Source of the DNA: an unicellular cyanobacterium SU2
Lineage (GTDB): Bacteria; Cyanobacteriota; Cyanobacteriia; Cyanobacteriales; Microcystaceae
Direction: 5' to 3'
DNA: 64,000 bases
Assembly (NCBI GenBank): GCA_002110465.1
Contig: NEED01000001.1
Location: forward strand, 1 to 64,000
How positions within the stretch are numbered: the first letter of the stretch is position 1; every line of letters starts with the position of its first letter. A model generated the notes under the pieces. That model did no database searches. It had not been told where the DNA came from and worked only from the letters and a program-made list of their open reading frames with translations. Made by a program: the position numbers and the translations under genes. Shown one piece after another: positions 55,408 through 64,000 of this stretch.

Positions 55408-56767
55408 ATCTATCAAAAGGAATTGAATATATCCGTTTGTTTTGCTTTTTTTGATCAACTTGAGTGTGATGTTCTTGCCATCGAAGACCAATAATCATTG
55501 CCACATAAAGCATATACCCAGGTTCTTCCATCTGAGACATGATAAGACCAAAGACAAAGACCGTCAGGACAAAAAATCGAGAAACATCATCATAGCAAAG
55601 CCGACACCAAACCACGTACCAAATATAGATGAATGATCCAAGTCCGAGAAACCCCAAATCTCCCCAGATCCCTGCCCAACCAAATAAAGGAGAAAACATA
55701 CTTGATTGATCCCCGAGCCAACTTTGTGCTACTGCTTTCCAAACTTCTCTACTAGCTTGATGAACTGTCGCCCCTAAAGGTTCAAGTAAATTCCAATAGT
55801 TGTTTAACATCCAACCTCCCAATCGTCCAACGGTATGACCAGGGCCGATACCTAATAAAGGATCTAAAGGAGAATCATAATAAGTTGGGACAATTCTAAA
55901 TGTTGCTGTTTTGAGCAGAGTCGCTTCACCATCAGGACCGTAAATTTCTGGCCTTGCCCAGGTGAGAAACCCTCCTAGGGCTGGTATATTATAGATTGCC
56001 CAATATAGAGTACCACCGAGCACCACGACGATTGCTGAATACTTAACCACCTCCTCGACTCTTTTAAATTTAGTCAAGACCAACAGTCCACCTGCTACTA
56101 AAAAGACAAAAAGCACTTGTTTAGCATCAGCCATATTCATATGCCAAAAAGTAACCAACGCCACGATAGAACGCAACCAAACAGGAACATTGGTAATGTT
56201 GACCAGATAATAGATGCCAAAGGTTAAGGAAACAGACGCACTCACCACGTGACCTGCTCCTGACCAGTAAAAAGCTCCTTGTATATAGTCAGGATTAGGA
56301 TTACCCATCCCCAAAACATAAGCTTGAATATAGGCAAAAATAAGATTAAAAAAAGAAGTTAGGACGATATAGGTGCGGAACTGTTGGCATTTTTCTGGAG
56401 TCAAAGAAACACCAACGATAGCAACCAATAACAGAAAATGCTCGCAGAACAGTAAAAAATTAAAGAAAGCATTGATCGTTCCTGCATTATTGAGAAGCGC
56501 GCTAGCAATATTAACACCGAAAAATATAGTTAAGGCGATTACTAATTCTTTAACAATTATAATTTGCTTTTTGTCTTTAACCTTCGTTTTGATTAGCGTT
56601 AAAAAGAAAACACCAGGAACAATAATCAAGTGAGCTAGATTAAGAATTGAAGGAAATCCTAACCAAGATGTAAAAACTCTGGGGAAAAAAGCTGAGCTAA
56701 AAGCTAATAAAGTCAACTTTGAAAGTTCAATATAATCTTGAGTTTTTTTGCTTTTTTTATTGGACAT
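55391..56767 (-). CDS. Wzy/O-antigen-ligase-like polysaccharide polymerase
   Basis: 458 aa with about 11 membrane helices and a large periplasmic loop (about residues 275-355) containing PLDPLLGIGPGHTVGRLGG. Such a loop with a Gly-rich Wzy_C-like motif is the hallmark of O-antigen ligase/Wzy family polymerases. It would join repeat units at the periplasmic face. Flippase (Wzx) and chain-length (Wzc) genes are not in the window and may lie to the right. It overlaps the next gene by 17 bases. Confidence 0.8.
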   Translation of the reverse strand: MSNKKSKKTQDYIELSKLTLLAFSSAFFPRVFTSWLGFPSILNLAHLIIVPGVFFLTLIKTKVKDKKQIIIVKELVIALTIFFGVNIASALLNNAGTINAFFNFLLFCEHFLLLVAIVGVSLTPEKCQQFRTYIVLTSFFNLIFAYIQAYVLGMGNPNPDYIQGAFYWSGAGHVVSASVSLTFGIYYLVNITNVPVWLRSIVALVTFWHMNMADAKQVLFVFLVAGGLLVLTKFKRVEEVVKYSAIVVVLGGTLYWAIYNIPALGGFLTWARPEIYGPDGEATLLKTATFRIVPTYYDSPLDPLLGIGPGHTVGRLGGWMLNNYWNLLEPLGATVHQASREVWKAVAQSWLGDQSSMFSPLFGWAGIWGDLGFLGLGSFIYIWYVVWCRLCYDDVSRFFVLTVFVFGLIMSQMEEPGYMLYVAMIIGLRWQEHHTQVDQKKQNKRIYSIPFDRYETHL

Positions 56768-56837
56768 TATTAAGAATCAAGAGTGACTTTTTAGATTTAC
56801 TATTTGTTCATAGAAAGCTCAGGTAATTATTTTTTAT

Positions 56838-56863
56838 AAATTCTAAATTCTAAATTCTAAATT
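56838..56863. repeat. Heptamer tandem repeat (AAATTCT x3) across a stop codon
   Basis: Three perfect AAATTCT copies plus a partial one span the stop codon of the glycosyltransferase gene at 56857, so the repeat overlaps the coding end. Confidence 0.85.
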
Positions 56864-58125
56864 TTCCCCAAAACAGATTGATAAATATCTTCTAAGATCC
56901 GTGTTTGTTTTGAGCGATCAAACTTTTCTTTCATCTGTTTCCGTCCTTGATGACTAAATTTCTGCCATAGTTCTCTATTCTTCAATAAACGCAACCCATA
57001 TTCAGCCAGACTTTGCTCATCACGTTCAGGAACGAGAAAACCTGTTTCTCCATGAATAACGGCTTCTGGAATACCAGCATGAATTGTTCCAACCACCGGT
57101 AAACCCATGGCTTGGGCTTCAAGAACAACATTAGGAAGTCCTTCAGAATCTCCTTCAGAAGCAGTAATGCTTGGGGTTATTAAGAGTCGAGCTCGATTCA
57201 TCCAATAACGCACCATATTTAAAGGTTGTAGTCCCAAAAATTGGTAACGATTAAGTCGTTTTTTGGCCAAAGATTCTAAACTTTCTCTTAAGGGTCCATC
57301 GCCAATAACAACTAATTCCATCTCAGGTAAGACAGACTGAATTTTAGCCATAGCTCGAATTAGATATTCACACCCTTTTTTTTCTGTTAGTCGTCCAACA
57401 AATAGCACCATTGGCTGACGACAAATATGGGGATCAGGGGAAAATTTCTCTAGATCTACTCCGTGGTAGTGGGAGATAATTTTTTCTGATGGAAAGCCTT
57501 GTTCAATCAGTTTGTCTTTGATAAATTTAGAGACCGTGATAAATAATTGTGTCTGTTGTTGAAGAGCTTTTTTTCGACGATGATAAAGCCAATGGTTGAG
57601 AGAAACATAGGGAGAAGACTCTGATGTTACCATGGCATCAGCCCCCCGATAATGGACAATAAGGGGAATGTTAAGCGATCGCGCCCAAGGTAAAATTAAC
57701 GCCCCACTGAGTCCAAATTGAGCATGAATTAAAACGGGTTTGAGTTGTTTAACCTGGCTATAAAGTTTGGGCGCAAAGCCTGTTATTTTAAACACTTGTT
57801 CTTTGATTTTCCCCACAACCTTTCCTTTATTAACAACTAAAGTTCGTTCTGGAGGTAACTCTAATCCTTCAACCCGACGGGAACCAACATAATAAGGGGT
57901 AAATTGTTGTAGTTTTTCTGCGGGATCACGAATGAATGTTTGGGAAGGAGGCATCAATAAGCTATTGAAAATAATAATATTTTGCTTGAAAATAATAGGT
58001 TCTGCTTGCTTACTTTTTGCCTCAATTTGACTAAGTTTATTTCGGTTTTGTTCAGGGCAAACAGTGTCAATCTTCCTTCTGCCTTTTGTTTCAGTTAAAG
58101 GACTATTTAAAGATCTCATAATCAT
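56857..58125 (-). CDS. Glycosyltransferase family 4 (WcaL/colanic-acid type)
   Basis: 422 aa. The donor domain has LFVGRLTEKKGCEYLIRAM and the GT4 motif GLPNVVLEAQAMGLPVVGT. The N-domain segment SLLMPPSQTFIRDPAEKLQ, with VLIHAQFGLSGALILPWA, resembles WcaL/AmsK-like exopolysaccharide transferases. The first ~45 residues before IIIFNSLLMPPSQTF are poorly conserved, and a later start is possible. Last residues LGKI run into the heptamer repeat. Confidence 0.92.
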   Translation of the reverse strand: MIMRSLNSPLTETKGRRKIDTVCPEQNRNKLSQIEAKSKQAEPIIFKQNIIIFNSLLMPPSQTFIRDPAEKLQQFTPYYVGSRRVEGLELPPERTLVVNKGKVVGKIKEQVFKITGFAPKLYSQVKQLKPVLIHAQFGLSGALILPWARSLNIPLIVHYRGADAMVTSESSPYVSLNHWLYHRRKKALQQQTQLFITVSKFIKDKLIEQGFPSEKIISHYHGVDLEKFSPDPHICRQPMVLFVGRLTEKKGCEYLIRAMAKIQSVLPEMELVVIGDGPLRESLESLAKKRLNRYQFLGLQPLNMVRYWMNRARLLITPSITASEGDSEGLPNVVLEAQAMGLPVVGTIHAGIPEAVIHGETGFLVPERDEQSLAEYGLRLLKNRELWQKFSHQGRKQMKEKFDRSKQTRILEDIYQSVLGKI

Positions 58126-58155
58126 CTTTGCTCGTTTTCAATTCGTGTCAAACTA

Positions 58156-59010
58156 TTATTTCGGTATGGCGATAATATTTCTTAGCCTAGGACTGGTAAT
58201 GCTTTTTAACTGCCCATTCTGATTCATTATAAAAAAGTCATAGCCCCATTCTTGTAACAAGTTCCAGGCTCCATTTCGTTCTAATCCTAGTCTTTTAGGT
58301 CCATGGGCAGTCATTTCAAAAATAATATGAGGTTTCATCTTTTTGATCAATGATTGACCTCCACGTAAGACTAATTCTTCTGCCCCTTCCACATCGATTT
58401 TTATCAAATCAAAACGTTCAATTTTTTCTTGGGAAAAGACATCTTCTAAAGTTAGCTGGGGGACTTCTTCAAAGCTACACAATTGGTCATCTCTCCCCAA
58501 AGAATAACTATTAGGGGCATTATTAATATGATATAATCGAGTTTTTCCTGGTTTCTCAGCAATAGCCGCATGAAATGCCTTAACATTATTCATTTCGTTA
58601 ATTTCAATATTGTGATCTAAAATTGGATAAGTTTCTGCGGCGGGTTCAAAGGATAAAACCTTACCTGAATCTCCAACTAATTTACTAGCGACTAAGGTAA
58701 ATATTCCAGAATTAGCCCCTGCATCCACAAAAACTTTGCCAGGAGCGAGAACTTTTTGTAAGTATTGTAATTCAGGTTCATAATCTTCTCGTAAAAGATA
58801 AATTCCTGTCGCTCCAGTGTTTTTAAACTTAGGAGATAAATAAAAAAGAATACCACTCTTATCTAATTTAATTGTTTTCGGTATTTTTAAAAAACAATAA
58901 ATTGACCAAATGCCTCCACGCAACATCACTAGGAGCGGTGATTTTTTCCAGGCTATATGTTGAGTCAGATATTTCCATTTGGTTGTCAAGTATCTTAAAT
59001 TAGTGGTCAT
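58156..59010 (-). CDS. FkbM-family methyltransferase
   Basis: 284 aa. SAM motif VFVDAGANSGIFTLVASKL near residue 93, the VLSFEPAAETYPILDHN segment and IKIDVEGAEELVLRGG are the three FkbM signatures. The family O-methylates sugars or polyketides. It starts seven bases after the stop of the upstream glycosyltransferase, so it is in the same transcript. Confidence 0.92.
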   Translation of the reverse strand: MTTNLRYLTTKWKYLTQHIAWKKSPLLVMLRGGIWSIYCFLKIPKTIKLDKSGILFYLSPKFKNTGATGIYLLREDYEPELQYLQKVLAPGKVFVDAGANSGIFTLVASKLVGDSGKVLSFEPAAETYPILDHNIEINEMNNVKAFHAAIAEKPGKTRLYHINNAPNSYSLGRDDQLCSFEEVPQLTLEDVFSQEKIERFDLIKIDVEGAEELVLRGGQSLIKKMKPHIIFEMTAHGPKRLGLERNGAWNLLQEWGYDFFIMNQNGQLKSITSPRLRNIIAIPK

Positions 59011-59017
59011 GATTTTT

Positions 59018-60295
59018 TTAGCTATTTTTGTGAAAAGTAAGAACCTGTATTTGAGCGGGGAATGTTGGGATCAAGGATTCGTAGAGTTGAGCCAATTCCC
59101 TACCTTTCTTGTTCCAACTATAAACCTCCTCAATTCTTTGTTGAGCGCAACGACCGAGGGTTAAACTTAATTCTGGGTCTTTGGCTAAAGTTGCGATCGC
59201 CTCAGCTAAATCCTGTACCACTTGTTCGGGGGTCTGGGCTTCAACCTTAAAACCAGTAGTTTCGGTGACAGCCAGGGCTGGACCTCCTAAATTCAAGCAA
59301 ATAACAGGACAACCAGCGGCCATCGCTTCTAAACAAACCAAACCGCCAGAATCATGTAAACTAGGGTGAATTAAAGCTAAACAGTCTTTGAGCTTGGCAA
59401 AGGTTTCTTGTCTCGATAACTCCCCCCAAAATTTCACCTGATGGTCAATTCCTAATGTCTTAGCCAGTCTTTGCAATCTGTTCAATTCAGGTCCATGGCC
59501 GATAATCCAATATTGGGCATCATCCCCTAAATTGGCTTGAGCAAACCCTCGCAACCCTAAATGAAACCCTTTCCAGTGGAGAAGCCGACCAATACTAATA
59601 AATCGAATAGGATTGAGGTTGGGGTTAACTCCTTGGTTGAGTCGGGCAATTTCCTGGGAAGATAAACCCAATTGGGAGACAACTTCGACTTTAGTTGCCC
59701 CTAATTGAGATAAACGGTGTGTTGTGTCTGCGGTGGTTCCTCTGGCTAAAACACTTCGTTGAGCTGTTAGACGCACAAAGGGGTCAAGTTCTCCTAAACG
59801 ATGAACCAGATGTCTACCGATTTCATAGACTTTCCCTCGGTTACTAAAGTCTTGCCAAAAAGCTTGAGGGGTTGACTCTGCACCGCCTACCGGTCCCCAA
59901 ATAAAAGGAATGGGCAACAAAGCAAGAAAACTAGGGGAGGAGTATCTAACATAGGTTAGATGATGCACAAGGTTAAAGCCTACTTCTTGATGGAGTTGAC
60001 GGGCAGTAAAATAGGCTTGAATTTGCCAAAGGTAATAGTGGAGATAGACCATCGGCTGTTTGAGAGTGAATGTTACCAAGCCTTGGGGTGTCTCACAATA
60101 GATAACGTTTAACCCTGGAATCGGATTTCTCTGGAGTTCAGCTTCAATATAAGGGCGATTGTTGCCTCTGGTTATCACCCAAACTTGATGATGCTTAACC
60201 AGTTCCCTCGCAACATTCCAACCAACGCTAGGTTCAGACCCTTCCCCTGGTCTACAGGCATAAGCTGAGAGTAACACTTTTAGATTTCTAGTCAT
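59018..60295 (-). CDS. Glycosyltransferase family 4
   Basis: 425 aa. It begins VLLSAYACRPGEGSEPSVG, the N-terminus of a common exopolysaccharide GT4 group. The donor domain has SIGRLLHWKGFHLGLRGFA and HDSGGLVCLEAMAAGCPVI. Start codon lies four bases after the stop of the preceding gene, consistent with translational coupling. Confidence 0.93.
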   Translation of the reverse strand: MTRNLKVLLSAYACRPGEGSEPSVGWNVARELVKHHQVWVITRGNNRPYIEAELQRNPIPGLNVIYCETPQGLVTFTLKQPMVYLHYYLWQIQAYFTARQLHQEVGFNLVHHLTYVRYSSPSFLALLPIPFIWGPVGGAESTPQAFWQDFSNRGKVYEIGRHLVHRLGELDPFVRLTAQRSVLARGTTADTTHRLSQLGATKVEVVSQLGLSSQEIARLNQGVNPNLNPIRFISIGRLLHWKGFHLGLRGFAQANLGDDAQYWIIGHGPELNRLQRLAKTLGIDHQVKFWGELSRQETFAKLKDCLALIHPSLHDSGGLVCLEAMAAGCPVICLNLGGPALAVTETTGFKVEAQTPEQVVQDLAEAIATLAKDPELSLTLGRCAQQRIEEVYSWNKKGRELAQLYESLIPTFPAQIQVLTFHKNS

Positions 60296-60299
60296 AGAC

Positions 60300-61439
60300 T
60301 TAACCGTTCAAAACAAAGGATGTCACGTCTGCTAGAAAATTGGCTGCTGCTTCTGGGGTGTATTGATTCATGAATTGGCGGGACTTTTCTCCCATGGCGA
60401 TCGCTAACGCTGGGTTATCAATAAAATAGCCCATTAATTGAGCCAGTTTTTCGGGTTGATAGGGGTCAAAACCATAACCATTTTCGCCGTCAATAATTAA
60501 CTCAGATGCCCCTGCCCATTTTGAACAAAGTATGGGTTTTCCTAAGACCATTGCTTCTAAAACCACCATTCCCCAAGTATCTTCGAGGGTAGGTAGGACA
60601 AAAACGTCAGCTTGATCAAAATAGTTTCCTACGCAACTATACTCGACTCGTCCGATCCATTGCACACAGTCGGTTAGGTGATTTGTTTGACAAAACTCTT
60701 CTAATTCCCGACGGTCTGACCCATCTCCGACCACTAACAAAGTATACTCATTGCACCCTTGTTGTGCCAAGATAGCGCAGGCTTTGAGTAGTAAATCTAG
60801 TCCTTTTCTGGGGGTGATGCTACCGACAAACAAAAATATCGGTCGTTGATAGTCCTTGGCTGCTAATGTACTCACCGTCCTATTTCCAGACAAAGAATGA
60901 GCCGCCGGCACTTCGTAGGGTTGAACAAAAACCCTATCCTCTTTAGCATGAAGAACGTCTAAGAGATAATCTCTACCCCCATGACTGTTCGTAATGCAAG
61001 CATCCGCCGCCTTTACCATCGCCCGTCGCACAGATAACCTGGCTAAAGAATTACGATAGTCTACCCCAGGAGAACTCCCTTCATAGGCAATGATGACTCG
61101 CCATTGACCGAATTGCTTAAAAAGTAGGGCTAAAATTGTCCAAATTCCAAAGGAATTAGTAAAAATTACTTTAGGTTTAAACTTCAATAAATGATTAACA
61201 ATATTGAGTGGTAAATAAGTAAAATTAGTGCCATAACTTTTAGTATCTTTGAGAATAGGGATAATCTTTCTTTGTCCCACTACCTCAATGTTAAAACTCT
61301 CTTCAAACCCTGGAGCAAAACCGCGCCAGTTAGCCGAAAATGCCTTCATATCAGGAAAAATTTTGGCTAAATAACTTAGGGTAGGATGCCAATAATAAAA
61401 AGCTGATGTTAGTAACCAAGCGATCCGAGTGGTAGTCAT
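60300..61439 (-). CDS. Glycosyltransferase family 4
   Basis: 379 aa. The donor domain carries LFVGSITPRKGLDLLLKAC and the E-x7-E region EDTWGMVVLEAMVLGKPIL. The N-terminal domain has a short MTTTRIAWLLTSAFYYWHPT start. The stop is four bases from the start of the next transferase. Specific linkage unknown. Confidence 0.92.
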   Translation of the reverse strand: MTTTRIAWLLTSAFYYWHPTLSYLAKIFPDMKAFSANWRGFAPGFEESFNIEVVGQRKIIPILKDTKSYGTNFTYLPLNIVNHLLKFKPKVIFTNSFGIWTILALLFKQFGQWRVIIAYEGSSPGVDYRNSLARLSVRRAMVKAADACITNSHGGRDYLLDVLHAKEDRVFVQPYEVPAAHSLSGNRTVSTLAAKDYQRPIFLFVGSITPRKGLDLLLKACAILAQQGCNEYTLLVVGDGSDRRELEEFCQTNHLTDCVQWIGRVEYSCVGNYFDQADVFVLPTLEDTWGMVVLEAMVLGKPILCSKWAGASELIIDGENGYGFDPYQPEKLAQLMGYFIDNPALAIAMGEKSRQFMNQYTPEAAANFLADVTSFVLNG

Positions 61440-61480
61440 AGGAAAACCAAAAATAGAAACGATTAAAAAATTTAATTTTT

Positions 61481-62785
61481 TTATTTTTTCAAGAGGTCTA
61501 TTGCTTCTTGTTTCTTCTCTTTTAAAAAACTGAAATTCAGCGATAAATTTTCAAAAATAATTCGAGCAAATTCTTGAGGGGAATTATGTTGAATAAAGGA
61601 TTTCATTTGGGAGCGATCGCACAATGTCTCTTGATCTTCTACCAAAAACTGAGTTAACCCTTTCGTTATTTCTTTGGGGATGGTTGAGTTAACAGTTAAC
61701 CCTAATTGATACTCCTGAACAAGTTTCCCCATCAAGCCATAGTCTGAACTTAAAACAGGTTTTTGAGCGGCTGCTGCTAAGAGTAAAATACCACTCATTC
61801 CTACATGGCGTTGATAGGGAGCTAAAACCACATCTGCTAACTGAAAATAACCTGGAATATCTCGATCTGGTACAAATTTATAATGGCTAATAATTTGTAC
61901 GGGTTTGACTTGACAAATTTCTGTAATTCGAGATTGTAATTCTATTTTAATGTTTGATTCTCCCACCATTAACAAACACATTTTTTGACATAATTCGATG
62001 GGTAAATTAGCAATGGCATCTAATAACTGATAAATTCCTTTACGGGTTGTTAATGCCCCAAATAATAGAAAAACTTTTCTCTGACTTTCAATTTTTAAAC
62101 TTTGTCTAAGATTAGAAAGATTAGTATTAGATATTTCAAAAGTTTCTACAGGATCAGGTAGGGAGATTAATTTAACATGAGTTTCAAATTTTTCCAAACA
62201 TTTAACGGCAAAAGGGTCGAGGCAAAATAAATTTTTAAGTTGAGGATTTTTTAGAATTTGAGACAAGAAAAACTTTTGTCGCCATTGCCTGATTCCCTCT
62301 TTGCAAGAAGGTATAGATTGAGTCAATTCATGATAATGAAATGAAGGACGGAAAAAAATTCCCGAAAAAGGACAGCAAGCTTTTGCTCCCACCGCTAACG
62401 GTAATTCACAGGTATCAAAATACATCAGTAGACAGTGATTTACCTTTAATAAATTGGCGTATTTACAAATAATTTGCCATTCTTTGAAATTCCTTAATAC
62501 TCTTTTGAGAGGAGATTTTCTGGAGTTTAAAATAGCCTCTTCTTCTAAGGTAATAGCAATAAAATTAATGTTTTCTTGGTTGTAACTTAGGGCTAGATTA
62601 ACAACATCATCATGTTCTTGTAAAAATCTTGGTGAGACAACTATCTCTAAATATCCTGATAATTTATGTTCGTGCCAATACTTAATTAAATACTGAATAT
62701 AGTTAGGATGATGCCCTCTAATAGAGGGATCAAATAGCATTATCTTACCAGCATTATTTTGTTTTTTAATTCTTGCTATTTCCAT
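61481..62785 (-). CDS. Glycosyltransferase, GT-B fold (family 4-like)
   Basis: 434 aa. IMLFDPSIRGHHPNYIQYLI is a recognisable opening of a bacterial GT4-like group. The donor half has LLFGALTTRKGIYQLLDAIA and APYQRHVGMSGILLLAAAAQ, where the acidic pair of classical GT4 is partly replaced, a known variation. One base separates it from the upstream methyltransferase stop. Confidence 0.85.
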   Translation of the reverse strand: MEIARIKKQNNAGKIMLFDPSIRGHHPNYIQYLIKYWHEHKLSGYLEIVVSPRFLQEHDDVVNLALSYNQENINFIAITLEEEAILNSRKSPLKRVLRNFKEWQIICKYANLLKVNHCLLMYFDTCELPLAVGAKACCPFSGIFFRPSFHYHELTQSIPSCKEGIRQWRQKFFLSQILKNPQLKNLFCLDPFAVKCLEKFETHVKLISLPDPVETFEISNTNLSNLRQSLKIESQRKVFLLFGALTTRKGIYQLLDAIANLPIELCQKMCLLMVGESNIKIELQSRITEICQVKPVQIISHYKFVPDRDIPGYFQLADVVLAPYQRHVGMSGILLLAAAAQKPVLSSDYGLMGKLVQEYQLGLTVNSTIPKEITKGLTQFLVEDQETLCDRSQMKSFIQHNSPQEFARIIFENLSLNFSFLKEKKQEAIDLLKK

Positions 62786-62786
62786 T

Positions 62787-63650
62787 TTATTTAACGCCTA
62801 CAATAGTCATTCCCCGAAATAACATAGGTGTACTGGCAATCTTTTTTCGCCAAACATAAGGCAGTCTACTAAGGAGTCCTTCTATGACTTTAAGCCATCC
62901 AATAGTAACCCAATTTAACGGAATAGTTAGATTGATTTTTCCCTTACTTTTTACCCAACTTACTTGAGAAAATCCTGATTGACGAAATAGAGAATACAAC
63001 TCAGTGACTGTATATTCTTTGAGATGAAATCCAGTGGCTATCTCATCAAAATAGCGGGAGATATCATGGGGGCCAGATAATCGATTAGGGGTAATACAAA
63101 TGTAAATCCCGTTGGGAGCAAGTGCGGTGTAAATATTTTGCAGTTGTTCAATAGCATCATCAGGATGTAGATGTTCCATCAATTGATGGCTATAGGCAAT
63201 ATCAACACTGTTATTAGGAACAGGAAGATTACGACCATCCGAAAGAATAAATTGAACGTTTTTCGGAAAGACTATGTTCTTTGTAATTTCATTAGAAACA
63301 TCAACCGCATAAACTTGTTTAACATAGTTAGCGACTTCTATTGATAAACTACAATCTCCTGGTCCTACTTCTAGAAAGGTTCTATCAGCCTTTAAGAAAG
63401 GACGGAGAAATTGCATTCGTTGAGTGACTACCCATGCAGTAGCTTCAGGACTAGACTTACGAGTGAGTTGAGGATGTTGAGGAACTTTTCTAAAGAGTTC
63501 ATCATAAACACTACTATACAAATATTGTCTTTCTTTTTGATTTGAATTAAGTAGTTTACTCGCTAACTCTTTTTCGATTTTGTAATGCTCGTTGATTGTT
63601 TCTAGACTTCTCTTGTCGTTTTTGGGAATGGTTATTTTTGTAAATATCAT
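62787..63650 (-). CDS. Class I SAM-dependent methyltransferase
   Basis: 287 aa. SAM motif FLEVGPGDCSLSIEVANYV near residue 92, VYAVDVSNEI, and the post-motif SHQLMEHLHPDDA of Methyltransf_11 proteins. The C-terminus (about residues 240-287) is basic and hydrophobic and may touch the membrane. A glycan precursor is the likely acceptor. In the same transcript as its neighbours (17 bases upstream, 1 base downstream). Confidence 0.88.
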   Translation of the reverse strand: MIFTKITIPKNDKRSLETINEHYKIEKELASKLLNSNQKERQYLYSSVYDELFRKVPQHPQLTRKSSPEATAWVVTQRMQFLRPFLKADRTFLEVGPGDCSLSIEVANYVKQVYAVDVSNEITKNIVFPKNVQFILSDGRNLPVPNNSVDIAYSHQLMEHLHPDDAIEQLQNIYTALAPNGIYICITPNRLSGPHDISRYFDEIATGFHLKEYTVTELYSLFRQSGFSQVSWVKSKGKINLTIPLNWVTIGWLKVIEGLLSRLPYVWRKKIASTPMLFRGMTIVGVK

Positions 63651-63667
63651 TTTATTTCAGGTTTGTC

Positions 63668-64000
63668 TCAAACTTGATTAAAGAAAACATTTAGTCTATG
63701 TTTTACTCTGTATTTCCAAGATTTTTCCCAAGGAATACATTGATTCGTTGCTGGATTCCAACATCTATGCTTGGTAATCTTATTGATTTTTAGTTTTAAT
63801 TTTTCGTAATCTTCAGGTTGACATTTTTTGTATCTGCCATGAATAATTCGTACAGGCTCATTGAGAGTTGCAAGAAAAGGAATTCTCGTATTCCATTCAT
63901 TAGAAAGTACATGAATTTTAGAATCAGATTCTAGCCAAGCTTCCATAAAAGAAGTTTGATCTCCTTCTTGACCAAGAGTGCCTGTTATGATTTTTTCTTG
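63668..64000 (-). CDS. Glycosyltransferase-like protein, C-terminal part (start outside window)
   Basis: The open frame reaches the right edge and gives the last 110 residues, ending RLNVFFNQV. GDQTSFMEAWLESDSKIHVL, then SNEWNTRIPF and the IIHGRYKK segment resemble the end of nucleotide-diphospho-sugar transferase-fold (GT8-like) proteins, where an acidic/His pair precedes the closing helix. The assignment rests on a fragment. Continues the minus-strand polysaccharide operon. Confidence 0.5.
   Translation of the reverse strand, partial: QEKIITGTLGQEGDQTSFMEAWLESDSKIHVLSNEWNTRIPFLATLNEPVRIIHGRYKKCQPEDYEKLKLKINKITKHRCWNPATNQCIPWEKSWKYRVKHRLNVFFNQV

Overview
The window comes from a cyanobacterial chromosome. 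It carries psbD (3' end), psaK, a high-light-inducible protein, chlB, ndhB and ycf23. The HIP1 octamer GCGATCGC recurs roughly thirty times, intergenic DNA is AT-rich, and short heptamer tandem repeats are present. The gene content and A+T-rich codons fit a unicellular Cyanothece/Crocosphaera-like genome. That placement is inferred from content, not from a database match.

Region 1 (1-31.6 kb) is core genome, with many short transcription units on both strands: a stand-alone psbD, a DUF2993 protein, trpF, psaK, an FHA protein, half of a peptide ABC transporter (one permease and one binding protein), a membrane-anchored FAD monooxygenase, an Hlip, Ycf23, an aspartate aminotransferase, a UspA protein, a LysR regulator, infC with a TTG start, a CHASE2-GGDEF-EAL protein beside a DUF928 protein, chlB, a pheophorbide-oxygenase-like Rieske protein, a ferritin-like di-iron protein, a Mut7-C protein, a methyltransferase, a Uma2 nuclease, a PhoX-like phosphatase, a zinc-ribbon protein, a fasciclin protein and ndhB. 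A HicB-like antitoxin remnant lies after chlB.

Region 2 (31.87-33.41 kb) is a small decayed accessory island: an unrecognised 155-aa protein, a P-loop fragment resembling Z1/helicase-type ATPases that appears to end in the tail of an antitoxin, and a PemK/MazF-like toxin broken by a frameshift and a stop.

Region 3 (33.5-41.4 kb) returns to housekeeping genes: mnmA, a RodZ-like protein coupled to an RsuA/RluB-type pseudouridine synthase, hemB, a prohibitin-family protein, gcvT and moaE. Heptamer repeats follow hemB and gcvT. At 41.7-42.5 kb there are two tandem, broken DUF488 genes.

Region 4 (42.7-64.0 kb, open at the right edge) is a large exopolysaccharide locus read entirely on the minus strand, mostly with gaps of a few to a few tens of bases. 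It encodes six glycosyltransferases plus a partial one, three SAM methyltransferases, a Wzy-like membrane protein, a UDP-uronate 4-epimerase, a sulfotransferase-like protein, a 2-oxoglutarate/Fe(II) oxygenase-like protein, a VanZ-LamG protein whose FG-GAP tail is broken, and two exported proteins with polysaccharide-lyase-like architecture. Taken together it suggests a sulfated, methylated, uronate-containing polysaccharide made, modified and possibly trimmed by one locus. The methyltransferase at 42.69 kb lies beyond a strong terminator and is probably a separate unit.
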